A DNA stretch of 64,000 bases from assembly GCA_050950465.1 (NCBI GenBank), contig JBMNHQ010000001.1, positions 186,001-250,000 of the forward strand, written 5' to 3'. Positions 42,120 through 50,778 of the stretch are shown here, one piece after another; position 1 is the first letter of the stretch, and the number at the start of each line of letters is the position of its first letter. A program made the translations under genes and the position numbers. Source of the DNA: CAZRIZ01 sp050950465. Lineage in GTDB: Bacteria; Patescibacteriota; Saccharimonadia; Saccharimonadales; Saccharimonadaceae. A model generated the notes under the pieces. The model saw only the letters and a list, made by a program, of their open reading frames with translations. It had not been told where the DNA came from and made no database searches.

Positions 42120-43246
42120 TGACTAAAAAATCTTCACCAAAAATCGCTATTGTTCATGACTGGCTAACTAACATGGGCGGTGCCGAAAATGTGGTGTTAG
42201 CTTTTCACGAAGCTTTCCCCGAAGCACCAATTTATACTAGTACTTTTATACCCGAAAACATGGCGCCATTTAAGGATTTAGATGTTCGCACCACTTATCT
42301 ACAAAATTTACCCAAACCTTTACGAAAACTGCACAAGCTAGTACCAATGCTGCGCGTCAATGCTTTTCGTAAACTAGATTTAAGCGAGTATGACATAATC
42401 CTTTCCAGCTCTTCAGCCGAAGCCAAGCAAGTTCGCAAAACCCGACCCAATCAGATTCATATTTGCTATTGTCACACACCAATTCGCTATTATTGGAATG
42501 ATTACGAACAATATAAAAAAGATCCAGGCTTTGGTAAATTGAATCCTCTAGTTAAGTTACTTATGCCGATTATGGTACCACCTCTACGGCGAGCTGATTT
42601 CAAAGCCGCTCAAGAAGTTGATTATTTCATCGGCAACTCCGAATACATCGCTGATCGAATTCGCACTTTTTACAAGAAGCCAGCCGATGTAATTCATCCA
42701 CCAGTCAATGTCAAACGCTTTACTCCCAAGAAGAAACGGGCGAACTATTATGTAGCAATGGCTAGACATATCCCCTACAAACGACTTGATTTAGCTATTA
42801 GTGCTGCTAATAAACTAGGTATTAAACTGAAGGTGTTTGGTGATGGTAGTGAGCACGATAAGCTAGTCGCCATGGCCGGACCGACAGTCACGTTCCATTC
42901 TGGGTCGAGAAGTAAAAAGAATCAAGACCATATTACTAAATCGTTTAACGAAGCAAAAGGGTTTATCTTCCCTGCCCGTGAGGACTTCGGCATCACGACC
43001 GTTGAAGCGCTAGCTGGCGGCACACCAGTTATCACCTATAACCAAGGCGGTGCGCTAGATATCGTTAAGGACGGTGAAACTGGTGTCTTCTTCTCTGAAC
43101 AAACTACCGATGCTGTCGCTGAGGCAATTCAAAAAGCTGAGAAAATTAAATTTAATCCAGTGCTTCTAAACAACCGTGCTAAACGGTTTGACCGCACGCT
43201 TTTTATAACTAAGATTAAAAATTATGTGTTTAATCGAGCTAAATAA
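42119..43246 (+). CDS. Family 4 glycosyltransferase (WbaZ/mannosyltransferase-like)
   Basis: 375 aa. VHDWLTNMGGAENVVLAFHE at the start, CYCHTPIRYYWNDYEQY in the middle and the donor site FPAREDFGITTVEALAGGTP with VITYNQGGALDIVKDGETGV. The HTPxRYxW segment is typical of WbaZ-like transferases. Second gene of cluster C. Confidence 0.93.
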   Translation: MTKKSSPKIAIVHDWLTNMGGAENVVLAFHEAFPEAPIYTSTFIPENMAPFKDLDVRTTYLQNLPKPLRKLHKLVPMLRVNAFRKLDLSEYDIILSSSSAEAKQVRKTRPNQIHICYCHTPIRYYWNDYEQYKKDPGFGKLNPLVKLLMPIMVPPLRRADFKAAQEVDYFIGNSEYIADRIRTFYKKPADVIHPPVNVKRFTPKKKRANYYVAMARHIPYKRLDLAISAANKLGIKLKVFGDGSEHDKLVAMAGPTVTFHSGSRSKKNQDHITKSFNEAKGFIFPAREDFGITTVEALAGGTPVITYNQGGALDIVKDGETGVFFSEQTTDAVAEAIQKAEKIKFNPVLLNNRAKRFDRTLFITKIKNYVFNRAK

Positions 43247-43265
43247 AATTAAATAAGGAGATAAG

Positions 43266-44597
43266 ATGTCTGTAGCCGCCTGTATAAACCAAAAACTTTT
43301 AGACAAGATTTCTAAGTCTAGAGTCGTACATATTATAACTATCGGCACTAAGCCCGATATTATTAAGCAAGCGCCACTTTATCACGAATTAAAAAAACGC
43401 GGACAGGTGGTCTTGATTTGCCATACTGAGCAACATTACGATTTTGCTTATAGTGGCGGTGTTGAAAAGGAATTTAATCTCGATATTGATTTTAGATTAG
43501 GCGTAAGTGGTAGTTTACAAGAAAAGACTGTACAGATTATTGACCGAGTTGGTGATGTAATTGAGTTTCTGCAAAGTCAAAATAAAACCATCATCCCATA
43601 TGTCCATGGCGATACCTCCACTGCTTCATCGGTAGCAATTGCCTCGTTTTTACACCGCGTGGCTTGTGTTCACGTCGAAGCTGGTATTCGAACTTTAACG
43701 CCGAAAAAATCGGTCTACCAAAAACACTATAGGCTATTCAAAGAAGGTAAGTTCAACTGGAACAACTATTACAAAGATGTCAAAAACCCTAAGAATTTAA
43801 CTAAAGGCAGTATGGAGCCGTTTCCAGAGCAAGTCAACACCCGCATCTGCGAACCAGCCTCTGGCTTCTATGCTGCTCCAACCGCCGAGGCTAAACAAAA
43901 CTTAATCGATGAGGGTTACGAGAAAAGTAAAATTTCTCTAACTGGTAATACTATTGCCGACTCCACCCTGCTAGCAGTCAGCGAAGCTGAAAAATCAAAA
44001 GTCTTTGAAAAATATCCGATGCTGAAAGGTCAAGATTATATTTTATTTACTTTTCACCGACGCGAGAACACTAGTGACAAAAAGCGTTTCCGCGTAATTA
44101 TGAATGCTGCCGAGAAACTAGTAAAAGAAGGTTATTTGGTGGTATTTATTTCTCTGCTTGGTACCGAGGCAGCTATTGATCGTTTCGAATTTCGTGAACG
44201 GGTCGATAAACTACGTGAAAAATATCCTAACTTTGTTTACACTCACGCTTGGGCCTATCACCGCGATATGATTGCTGGTATGTTAAAAGCCTCAGTGGTG
44301 GTAACTGATTCGGGTGGTATGCAAGAAGAAACTAATATTATTAAAACTCCTTGTGTTACCCTACGCTTTGGTTCTGACCGTGGTGAGTCCTTTATCGCTG
44401 GTTCAAATATTCCTGCTCCACCGATTAGTAGCAATCTTGTTGTAGAGATTATAAAAGGCGCTATTAATAACAATCAGATGTGTACCGGCAATATCTACGG
44501 TAAAAACGTTTCTCATAAAATTGCTACTCAGGTCTTAAAGCGAGTTGACGAAATAAACGGCCTCTACATGACCGAAGAAAAACGCTTGGGGTTCTAA
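43266..44597 (+). CDS. UDP-N-acetylglucosamine 2-epimerase family (WecB-like)
   Basis: 443 aa, longer than the usual 370-380. HIITIGTKPDIIKQAPLYHE, VHGDTSTASSVAIASFL, VHVEAGIRT, FTFHRRENT, TDSGGMQEET and CVTLRFGSDRGES are all family sites. The extra length is an insertion between about residues 145 and 200, before the segment that normally reads NR-x-x-D and here reads NTRICEPASGF. It interconverts UDP-GlcNAc and UDP-ManNAc or a related sugar nucleotide. AAGGAG lies upstream of the ATG. Confidence 0.92.
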   Translation: MSVAACINQKLLDKISKSRVVHIITIGTKPDIIKQAPLYHELKKRGQVVLICHTEQHYDFAYSGGVEKEFNLDIDFRLGVSGSLQEKTVQIIDRVGDVIEFLQSQNKTIIPYVHGDTSTASSVAIASFLHRVACVHVEAGIRTLTPKKSVYQKHYRLFKEGKFNWNNYYKDVKNPKNLTKGSMEPFPEQVNTRICEPASGFYAAPTAEAKQNLIDEGYEKSKISLTGNTIADSTLLAVSEAEKSKVFEKYPMLKGQDYILFTFHRRENTSDKKRFRVIMNAAEKLVKEGYLVVFISLLGTEAAIDRFEFRERVDKLREKYPNFVYTHAWAYHRDMIAGMLKASVVVTDSGGMQEETNIIKTPCVTLRFGSDRGESFIAGSNIPAPPISSNLVVEIIKGAINNNQMCTGNIYGKNVSHKIATQVLKRVDEINGLYMTEEKRLGF

Positions 44598-44598
44598 A

Positions 44599-45690
44599 AT
44601 GAGTAAAATTGTTATTGACGCTCGGATAATTAATACCTCAACCGGTACTTATGTTGAGAGATTGTTGCATTATTTACAACAGATAGATAAAAAGAACGAA
44701 TATATAGTTCTGATCCCAACTAAAGATTGTAATTTTTGGAAACCTACCAATAAGAAGTGGTCAGTAAAGTTCTGTGATATTCCAAATTATTCTATATCTG
44801 AGCAAACTAAGTTTAAGAAAATCTTAGAGAACCTAAAGCCTGATTTAGTTCATTTTTGCATGCCCCAACAGCCGATGCTTTATAGTGGTAAGAAAGTCAC
44901 GACTTTTCATGATTTAACTCTATTAAAAGTTTATAATTCTGACAAAAATCTCTTTGTATTTAAAGCTAAACAATCAGTCGGACGAGTATTATTTAAAAAA
45001 GTTGCTCACGATAGCCAAGCGATTATTACACCAACCGAATATACTAAACAAGATTTGATTAACTTTGCTAAAATCGATCCAAATAAGGTTACTGTAACTT
45101 ATGAAGGTGCAGATATTGGCATTTATCCACTTGAGCCGATTGAGTTGCCATTTAAAAAGTTTATTTTAAACGTTGGGCGGCATAGTGATTATAAAAATAA
45201 CGTTCGTCTAGCCGAAGCCCATCAGATTTTACTGAAAAAATACCCAAAACTAGGTTTAGTATTTGTTAATCGACCAGATGATGCTACGTTAAACAACGAA
45301 AAGCTATTTAAAGAACGTGGTTATAAAAATATCTACTTTAGTGGTGAAGTTAGTAAAGGCGTGCGGGATTATCTCTATACAAACGCTATTGTCTACGCTA
45401 CTATTTCACTCAATGAGGGCTTTGGGTTAACTGGATTAGAAGCAATGGGATTTGGTTTACCAGTTTTGTCTAGTGACGCAACTTGCTTACCCGAAGTTTA
45501 CGCTGATGGAGCCACTTATTGTGATCCGCTTGATATAAGCGATGTTGTTGATAAACTAGATATTTTATTATCTGACGAAAAGTTACGTAAAGATATGATT
45601 AAGCGCGGTAAAGCTCGCCATAAGACTTTCTCTTGGGAAAGAATGGCGAAGCAAACTTTAGAAGTTTATAAATCAGTATTAAAACAGTAG
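44599..45690 (+). CDS. Family 4 glycosyltransferase
   Basis: 363 aa. IVIDARIINTSTGTYVERLL, TFHDLTLLKVYNS, ITPTEYTKQDLINFA, LNVGRHSDYKNNVRLAEAHQ and the donor motif NEGFGLTGLEAMGFGLPVLS followed by CLPEVYADGA. Starts 1 bp after the epimerase stop and is the last gene of cluster C, followed by a strong terminator. Confidence 0.94.
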   Translation: MSKIVIDARIINTSTGTYVERLLHYLQQIDKKNEYIVLIPTKDCNFWKPTNKKWSVKFCDIPNYSISEQTKFKKILENLKPDLVHFCMPQQPMLYSGKKVTTFHDLTLLKVYNSDKNLFVFKAKQSVGRVLFKKVAHDSQAIITPTEYTKQDLINFAKIDPNKVTVTYEGADIGIYPLEPIELPFKKFILNVGRHSDYKNNVRLAEAHQILLKKYPKLGLVFVNRPDDATLNNEKLFKERGYKNIYFSGEVSKGVRDYLYTNAIVYATISLNEGFGLTGLEAMGFGLPVLSSDATCLPEVYADGATYCDPLDISDVVDKLDILLSDEKLRKDMIKRGKARHKTFSWERMAKQTLEVYKSVLKQ

Positions 45691-45703
45691 TATCTATTAC
45701 AAA

Positions 45704-45733
45704 AAAGGGAGATTGGTTATAAAATCTCCCTTT
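45704..45733. terminator. Bidirectional Rho-independent terminator
   Basis: AAAGGGAGATT / AATCTCCCTTT with an 8-nt loop, followed by ATTTTTT on the plus strand and preceded by an A-run. It divides cluster C from the jag gene. Confidence 0.92.
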
Positions 45734-45748
45734 ATTTTTTAGAATATT

Positions 45749-46225
45749 TTATTCTTCATCTTCTTCATGGTGAGTTTTGGTAATATAAAGCTTACGCTCT
45801 TTTCCTTCACCTTCTGAGTGAGTTTTTATATCGAAGTAATCTTGAGCTACTTTGTGGACAATTCGTCGATCAGCAGCGTTTAAGTCTAACACCTCAGTTT
45901 CGCCAGTTTCACGAACTTTTTTAATCCAATCCTCAGCTCGTCGCGCAATTCTCTCTTGACGCTGTCGCTTATAATCCGCAACATCTATATTAACCCGAAC
46001 CAGCTCTGCTTCTTTAATACGTAGAATATTAGAAATTAAATATTGTAAACCTCTTAAAGTTTCGGCATTACGTCCAATTAAAATCGCATTCAACTCACTT
46101 GACGGTACTGATAATTCAATTACATCTTCGTCACAACTAGAGCTAACCGCTAAATTAACCCCAAAGAAAGAAATTGTATCTTCTAAAAATTTCGTGGCAA
46201 AAATGATAGCTTCTTCTTTGTTCAT
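45749..46225 (-). CDS. jag: Jag/SpoIIIJ-associated RNA-binding protein (KH-R3H)
   Basis: 158 aa. A KH-like domain with AILIGRNAETLRGLQYLISN and an R3H domain with LNAADRRIVHKVAQDYFDIK and an acidic tail. No Jag_N domain is present. KhpB/Jag proteins bind RNA and are coupled to YidC. Immediately downstream of yidC (9 bp), as in most bacteria. Confidence 0.93.
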   Translation of the reverse strand: MNKEEAIIFATKFLEDTISFFGVNLAVSSSCDEDVIELSVPSSELNAILIGRNAETLRGLQYLISNILRIKEAELVRVNIDVADYKRQRQERIARRAEDWIKKVRETGETEVLDLNAADRRIVHKVAQDYFDIKTHSEGEGKERKLYITKTHHEEDEE

Positions 46226-46234
46226 AATTTCTCC

Positions 46235-47218
46235 TTATTTCTTAGCTTTTATCCGAGTAATGCGCTGTCCGGAACTATCTGTCTTAACAGTAGACTTTGT
46301 CTTAGCCTTAGGTTGACGTTTCTTCTTTTGACGCTGTTCATTGACTAACTGAGCAGCTTCTGCTTTACGCAATCGTTCACTTATTTCGTGGTCTTCTACT
46401 ATTTCTACTTCCGCCAGCTCCTTACGATCCATAATTTTATACAGAGTGATAGTAAATAAATTAGAAATTAAATAATAAAAACTAAGTGCACCATAAAACA
46501 TACCAAACGTAAAGAACATCATCATTGGCATAAATTTTGTCATTGACCCTGATATAACTTGATTCATCTCAGCTTGATCTGGTTCTTTACCGTCCGATGC
46601 TTCACTAAAAATATCGCGTAAACGCCGTTTTTTACCATCTTTATCAGTCGGAGTGGCCTGACTAATTCGGGTAATCTTATATTGTGAGTATGCCATTGCT
46701 GCTAAAACAATCAGTAGAACAACACTGGTCAGACCAGTTGAATTAAATGGTGCCTGTGATAAATCAATTATTCCAAATAAATTTGTTTTAAATTCCACAC
46801 TACCAGACAAAACATCCTTTATTCCATCCATATTTTTTACTGATTCATAACCATAACGAGCAATCGGCTCAGAGCTCTCAACAATCATTCGAATAACTCG
46901 ATAGATTGTGATAATAATTGGCAATTGAACTACGGCACTTATAAGACTACGAGAGGTTTTAATACCATTCTTTTTATATAATGCCATAGTGACTAAACTC
47001 TGCTGCGCCATCTCGGGATATTTTTTTCGAATTTTAGCTAGTTCTGGCTGTAGCTTACGTAGACGTCGCATCTGATCATACTGCATTCTAGTGACAGGTA
47101 AAAGAATTATTTTAGTAACTATAACAAATAAAAAAATTGTGATACCAAAATCACCAACTAAACTATAAAAAATTAAAAGTAGATTAAAAATTGGTTGAAC
47201 TAATAATTTATCAAACAT
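46235..47218 (-). CDS. yidC: YidC/Oxa1 membrane protein insertase
   Basis: 327 aa, five membrane segments, no large periplasmic domain (Gram-positive type). GITIFLFVIVTKIILLPVTR is the first conserved hydrophobic segment, followed by the positively charged hairpin (QYDQMRRLRKLQPELAKIRK) and FGMFYGALSFYYLISNLFTI near the C terminus. The cytoplasmic tail is highly basic, which helps ribosome binding. Inserts proteins in the inner membrane alone or with Sec. Confidence 0.95.
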   Translation of the reverse strand: MFDKLLVQPIFNLLLIFYSLVGDFGITIFLFVIVTKIILLPVTRMQYDQMRRLRKLQPELAKIRKKYPEMAQQSLVTMALYKKNGIKTSRSLISAVVQLPIIITIYRVIRMIVESSEPIARYGYESVKNMDGIKDVLSGSVEFKTNLFGIIDLSQAPFNSTGLTSVVLLIVLAAMAYSQYKITRISQATPTDKDGKKRRLRDIFSEASDGKEPDQAEMNQVISGSMTKFMPMMMFFTFGMFYGALSFYYLISNLFTITLYKIMDRKELAEVEIVEDHEISERLRKAEAAQLVNEQRQKKKRQPKAKTKSTVKTDSSGQRITRIKAKK

Positions 47219-47262
47219 ATCTCTATATATTGTATCATTTTATAGAGCTTTTAACTACTGTT

Positions 47263-47610
47263 CTATAACAGATTAGCTTGTTGAAATAAGTTAATAATTT
47301 TATTCTTTAACTCTAAATAATTTAGTTTATTTATATCAATTGAATTAATAATAATTGCTACATCATAGGTTGATTTTATTTTAGGTATAATTTCTGTTCG
47401 GATAATTCCATAAATTCGTCGCCTAATACGGTTTCTTAAAACAGCTTTTTTAGTAATCTTTTTTGAAATAATTACTGAAAACCGACTATATCTACGAAAT
47501 TTATTAGGTAGGTATTTTATTGTCAGGAAATTACTTCGCTTAATATCACCTTTACGAAAAAGAAAATCTAAACTGCCATGACCATGAAAACGATATTTAA
47601 AACTAATCAT
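47263..47610 (-). CDS. rnpA: Ribonuclease P protein component
   Basis: 115 aa. SVIISKKITKKAVLRNRIRR with the RNR motif, followed by RIYGIIRTEI. It binds RNase P RNA for tRNA 5' maturation. Located between rpmH and yidC in the usual order. The start has no strong Shine-Dalgarno sequence. Confidence 0.95.
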   Translation of the reverse strand: MISFKYRFHGHGSLDFLFRKGDIKRSNFLTIKYLPNKFRRYSRFSVIISKKITKKAVLRNRIRRRIYGIIRTEIIPKIKSTYDVAIIINSIDINKLNYLELKNKIINLFQQANLL

Positions 47611-47628
47611 TTACTCTATTCTACACTT

Positions 47629-47654
47629 AAATACCCACTTTTTGGTGGGTATTT
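47629..47654 (-). terminator. Hairpin between rpmH and rnpA (attenuator-like)
   Basis: AAATACCCAC / GTGGGTATTT, 10-bp stem with a 6-nt loop. On the minus strand it follows rpmH and precedes rnpA with a short T-run, so it may lower rnpA transcription relative to rpmH. Confidence 0.6.
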
Positions 47655-47657
47655 TTA

Positions 47658-47795
47658 TTAAATTGTCAATCTAGATCGTCCTTTAATGCGACGTCTTTTT
47701 AAAACCTTACGTCCATTTTTAGTCGAACTACGTTTTAAGAACCCGTGAGTCTTATTTCTCTTCCTTTTTTTTGGTTGATACGTTCGTTTTGGCAT
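47658..47795 (-). CDS. rpmH: 50S ribosomal protein L34
   Basis: 45 aa, extremely basic: MPKRTYQPKKRKRNKTHGFL, then KRSSTKNGRKVLKRRRIKGR, ending SRLTI. Full length for L34, with the conserved KRTYQP and HGF features. TAGGA precedes the ATG. First gene of the rpmH-rnpA-yidC-jag set. Confidence 0.97.
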   Translation of the reverse strand: MPKRTYQPKKRKRNKTHGFLKRSSTKNGRKVLKRRRIKGRSRLTI

Positions 47796-48047
47796 ATTTT
47801 TCCTACTAGCCTAAACAACCAACACATGGTGTTTAAACTTGCTTTATTATAATTATCTGGACATAGTATAAATCATCTCTCCACTATTATCAATAGTTTA
47901 TCCACAGTCTTATTAGAGTAAACTTTGCTTGTGGAAAACTCCAACAGATATCATTAAATTTACTTTATTAGACCATAATTTAAAATTAGGCTTGTGGAAA
48001 ACTCAATTTTAAACTAAAATAATACAAAAGATTAAAGGGAGAAAATA
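47796..48047. other. Probable replication origin region with DnaA boxes upstream of dnaA
   Basis: Very AT-rich gap between divergent rpmH and dnaA. Perfect box TTATCCACA at 47898-47906, and two TTTTCCACA boxes on the minus strand at 47930-47938 and 47993-48001. The box-rich rpmH-dnaA gap is the classic oriC site. Confidence 0.75.
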
Positions 48048-49433
48048 ATGCTAGACCAGCGTAGTTTATGGCAGAGTGTTGTTGGTGAAATTGAATTATT
48101 AGTACCAAAAACTTCCTTTAATACCTTTTTTAAACCATCTTTATTACTTTCAGTTAATGGCTCAAATATAAAAATCGGTGTGCCAAATGTTTTTGTTCAG
48201 ACTCAATTAAATGGTCGTTATAAACAAATTTTAATAGACACTTTTTCTAAAAATAATATTAAAAATCCTAATATTATAGTTGAAGTAAATTTTAAATCTA
48301 AAATTAAGCCAGTTAGTCGAGAGATAACTAATAATATAGACAATAAATCATCAGTTATGACTGGTAATTTATCAACTATAACTAAGGATATTGAAAGACG
48401 TAATAATACTCAAAATAAAACCGGTTTAAATAGTCGCTACACATTTGATAATTTTATTGTCGGTTCAAGTAATGATTTTGCTTATAACGCTTGTCAGGCT
48501 GTAGCTGATAACCCTGGATCAAAGTATAATCCCCTATTTATTTATTCCGGAGTTGGTTTAGGTAAAACTCATTTAGTTCAAGCAGTTGGAAATGAGATTG
48601 TAAAACAAAATAATAAACTAACAGTCCTTTATACTACAATTGAGAATTTTACTAATGAATTTGTCCGTTATATTCGTTTTAAAGATCGAGATTTTGCAAA
48701 AAAATATCGTAATGTAGATGTTTTAATTGTTGATGATATGCAATTTATTGCTAATAAAGAGAAAATTCAAGAAGAATTTTTTCATACTTTTAATACCCTT
48801 CATCAAGCTAATAAACAAATTATTATTACTAGTGATCGACCACCACGAGAAATTCCAACTCTAACCGAAAGATTAAGAAGTCGATTTGAGTGGGGTATGA
48901 CAATTGATATCCAAATGCCAGACTTCGAAACTCGTTGCGCAATTTTAGAAGCTAAAGCTGCCCAAGTAAATATTGAGTTAGATAAATTAACAGTTGAGTA
49001 TTTAGCTAATAATTTTCGCACTAATATTCGTGAATTAGAAGGAGCTTTAAATCAATTATTAGCTTTTGCAGAAATGCGTGGAATTGAACCGACTTTAGAA
49101 ACTGCTGAAGGTTTAGTTGATGGATCTAGAGCCTCACGACCAAAACATTTAACTGCTAATCAAGTAGTGATAAAAACTGCAGCTTTTTATCAAACTACAC
49201 CAGAAATATTAAAAAGTCCTTCTCGTACTAAAGAAGTAGTTTTACCACGTCAAATTGCAATGTATTTATTAAGAAGTGAATTACATATGAGCTTTCCAAA
49301 AATTTCTAACGAACTAGGTCGAAAAGATCATACTACAGCAATCTATGGGGTAGAAAAGATTGAAAAAGAGTATAAATTAAACACTTCTGTGCGTGAACAC
49401 ATAAATTCCATACGAGAAAGTTTATATCAATAG
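48048..49433 (+). CDS. dnaA: Chromosomal replication initiator protein DnaA
   Basis: 461 aa. Domain I LWQSVVGEIELLVPKTSFNT, a short variable linker, AAA+ domain with Walker A GVGLGKTH near residue 168 and Walker B LIVDDMQF, and domain IV with PRQIAMYLLRSELHMSFPKI and the signature GRKDHTTAIYGVEKI near 420, which reads DnaA boxes. AAAGGGAGA precedes the ATG. Melts the origin and loads the helicase. Confidence 0.98.
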   Translation: MLDQRSLWQSVVGEIELLVPKTSFNTFFKPSLLLSVNGSNIKIGVPNVFVQTQLNGRYKQILIDTFSKNNIKNPNIIVEVNFKSKIKPVSREITNNIDNKSSVMTGNLSTITKDIERRNNTQNKTGLNSRYTFDNFIVGSSNDFAYNACQAVADNPGSKYNPLFIYSGVGLGKTHLVQAVGNEIVKQNNKLTVLYTTIENFTNEFVRYIRFKDRDFAKKYRNVDVLIVDDMQFIANKEKIQEEFFHTFNTLHQANKQIIITSDRPPREIPTLTERLRSRFEWGMTIDIQMPDFETRCAILEAKAAQVNIELDKLTVEYLANNFRTNIRELEGALNQLLAFAEMRGIEPTLETAEGLVDGSRASRPKHLTANQVVIKTAAFYQTTPEILKSPSRTKEVVLPRQIAMYLLRSELHMSFPKISNELGRKDHTTAIYGVEKIEKEYKLNTSVREHINSIRESLYQ

Positions 49434-49676
49434 ATTGTGGTTAAGTATATAGAAAATGAGTAAAAAATGTGTATAGTAAGTAAAAATCTGTTGATAAAAA
49501 ATTTAAATAATTTTTCTGTGGATATAATAAGTTTTTATTCGCAATTTTTCAACAAGTTTTTCCACTGGATTTTTTTCAAATCTCATCAGTTAGAACTAAC
49601 TTCTACACAATTTACACAGGACCTATGACTACTACTATTTAATAAATAACATATAATAATAGTAAGGGAGAAAAAT
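49434..49676. other. dnaA-dnaN gap with degenerate DnaA boxes
   Basis: AT-rich. One-mismatch boxes on the minus strand: TTAACCACA (49436-49444), TTATCAACA (49489-49497) and ATATCCACA (49517-49525). It may be a second part of a bipartite origin or a dnaN regulatory site. It holds no gene. Confidence 0.5.
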
Positions 49677-50777
49677 ATGGAACTTACAGTTACACAACAA
49701 AATTTAGCTAAAGCACTTAATATCGTGTCACGGGTCGCTAATATGAAGACTCAAATGGCTATATTAGACAATATATTAATACGTACTGAAGGTAACCGTT
49801 TATTAATTGCTAGTACTAATTTAGAAATTGCTACCACACAGAGAATTGGTGCTAAGATTGTTAAATCTGGTGATATTACTATTCCAGCTAAGGTTGTAAC
49901 TGAATTTATTAATAATTTACCAAATGGAGTTATTAATTTAAAAGTTAAGAATAATCATTTAAAAATAAAATCTGGAAATTATAATTCAGTTATAAATGGT
50001 ATTGCCGCTGAAGAATTCCCTGATCTACCAATAATTGATGAAAAAACTGCTATTAAATATATTATTTCAACTGAAGATTTTAAAACTGCAGTTAATCAGA
50101 CTATTATGTCAGTTAGTAATGATAACTCCCGCCCTATTTTAACTGGTATATTATGGCAATCAAATAATGGATATTTAAATTTAGTTTCAACTGATGGGTA
50201 TCGCTTAAGTGAGAAGAGGTTGATTAAAACTAAAAGTGAACTTTCTATTATAGTTCCGGCACTAACTTTACAGGAAGTGATGCGAGCAATTTCTGAAGGT
50301 GATGAAGAGGTTGAGGTATTATTTAGCTCAACTCAAGTTCGTTTTCGAGTTGGTGAAACTGAAATTATTAGTCAGTTAATTGAAGGTAATTTTCCTGATT
50401 ATAAAAAATTAATTCCTGAAAACAATGATGTAATAGTAAAAATACATCGTGATGAATTTATTCAAGTAGCTAAAGTAGCTAGTTTATTTGCGATTCACTC
50501 ATCTAGTGGTGTTACACTAACAGTTAATGAATCTAAAGATGAATTTAGTTTAAAATCAATTGCATCAGAGATTGGTGAAAATATTTCTGAAGCTAAAGCA
50601 AATATTAAAGGTCAAGGTAAGATTACTTTAAATTCAAGATACTTAATTGATGCACTAAATGCTGTTTCTGGTGAGGAAATTTTATTTGAATTTAGTAGTA
50701 AATTAGCGCCGTGTCTAATTAAAAGTAATCAAAAGAATTCTGATTATATTCATATTATAATGCCATTAAAGAGTTAA
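49677..50777 (+). CDS. dnaN: DNA polymerase III beta subunit (sliding clamp)
   Basis: 366 aa, three clamp repeats. LTVTQQNLAKALNIVSRVAN at the start, TDGYRLSEKRL near residue 175, LIEGNFPDYKKLIP near 240 and the C-terminal IMPLKS, which matches the usual ending of beta clamps. AAGGGAG lies upstream of the ATG. Second gene of the dnaA-dnaN-recF set. Confidence 0.97.
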   Translation: MELTVTQQNLAKALNIVSRVANMKTQMAILDNILIRTEGNRLLIASTNLEIATTQRIGAKIVKSGDITIPAKVVTEFINNLPNGVINLKVKNNHLKIKSGNYNSVINGIAAEEFPDLPIIDEKTAIKYIISTEDFKTAVNQTIMSVSNDNSRPILTGILWQSNNGYLNLVSTDGYRLSEKRLIKTKSELSIIVPALTLQEVMRAISEGDEEVEVLFSSTQVRFRVGETEIISQLIEGNFPDYKKLIPENNDVIVKIHRDEFIQVAKVASLFAIHSSSGVTLTVNESKDEFSLKSIASEIGENISEAKANIKGQGKITLNSRYLIDALNAVSGEEILFEFSSKLAPCLIKSNQKNSDYIHIIMPLKS

Positions 50778-50778
50778 A

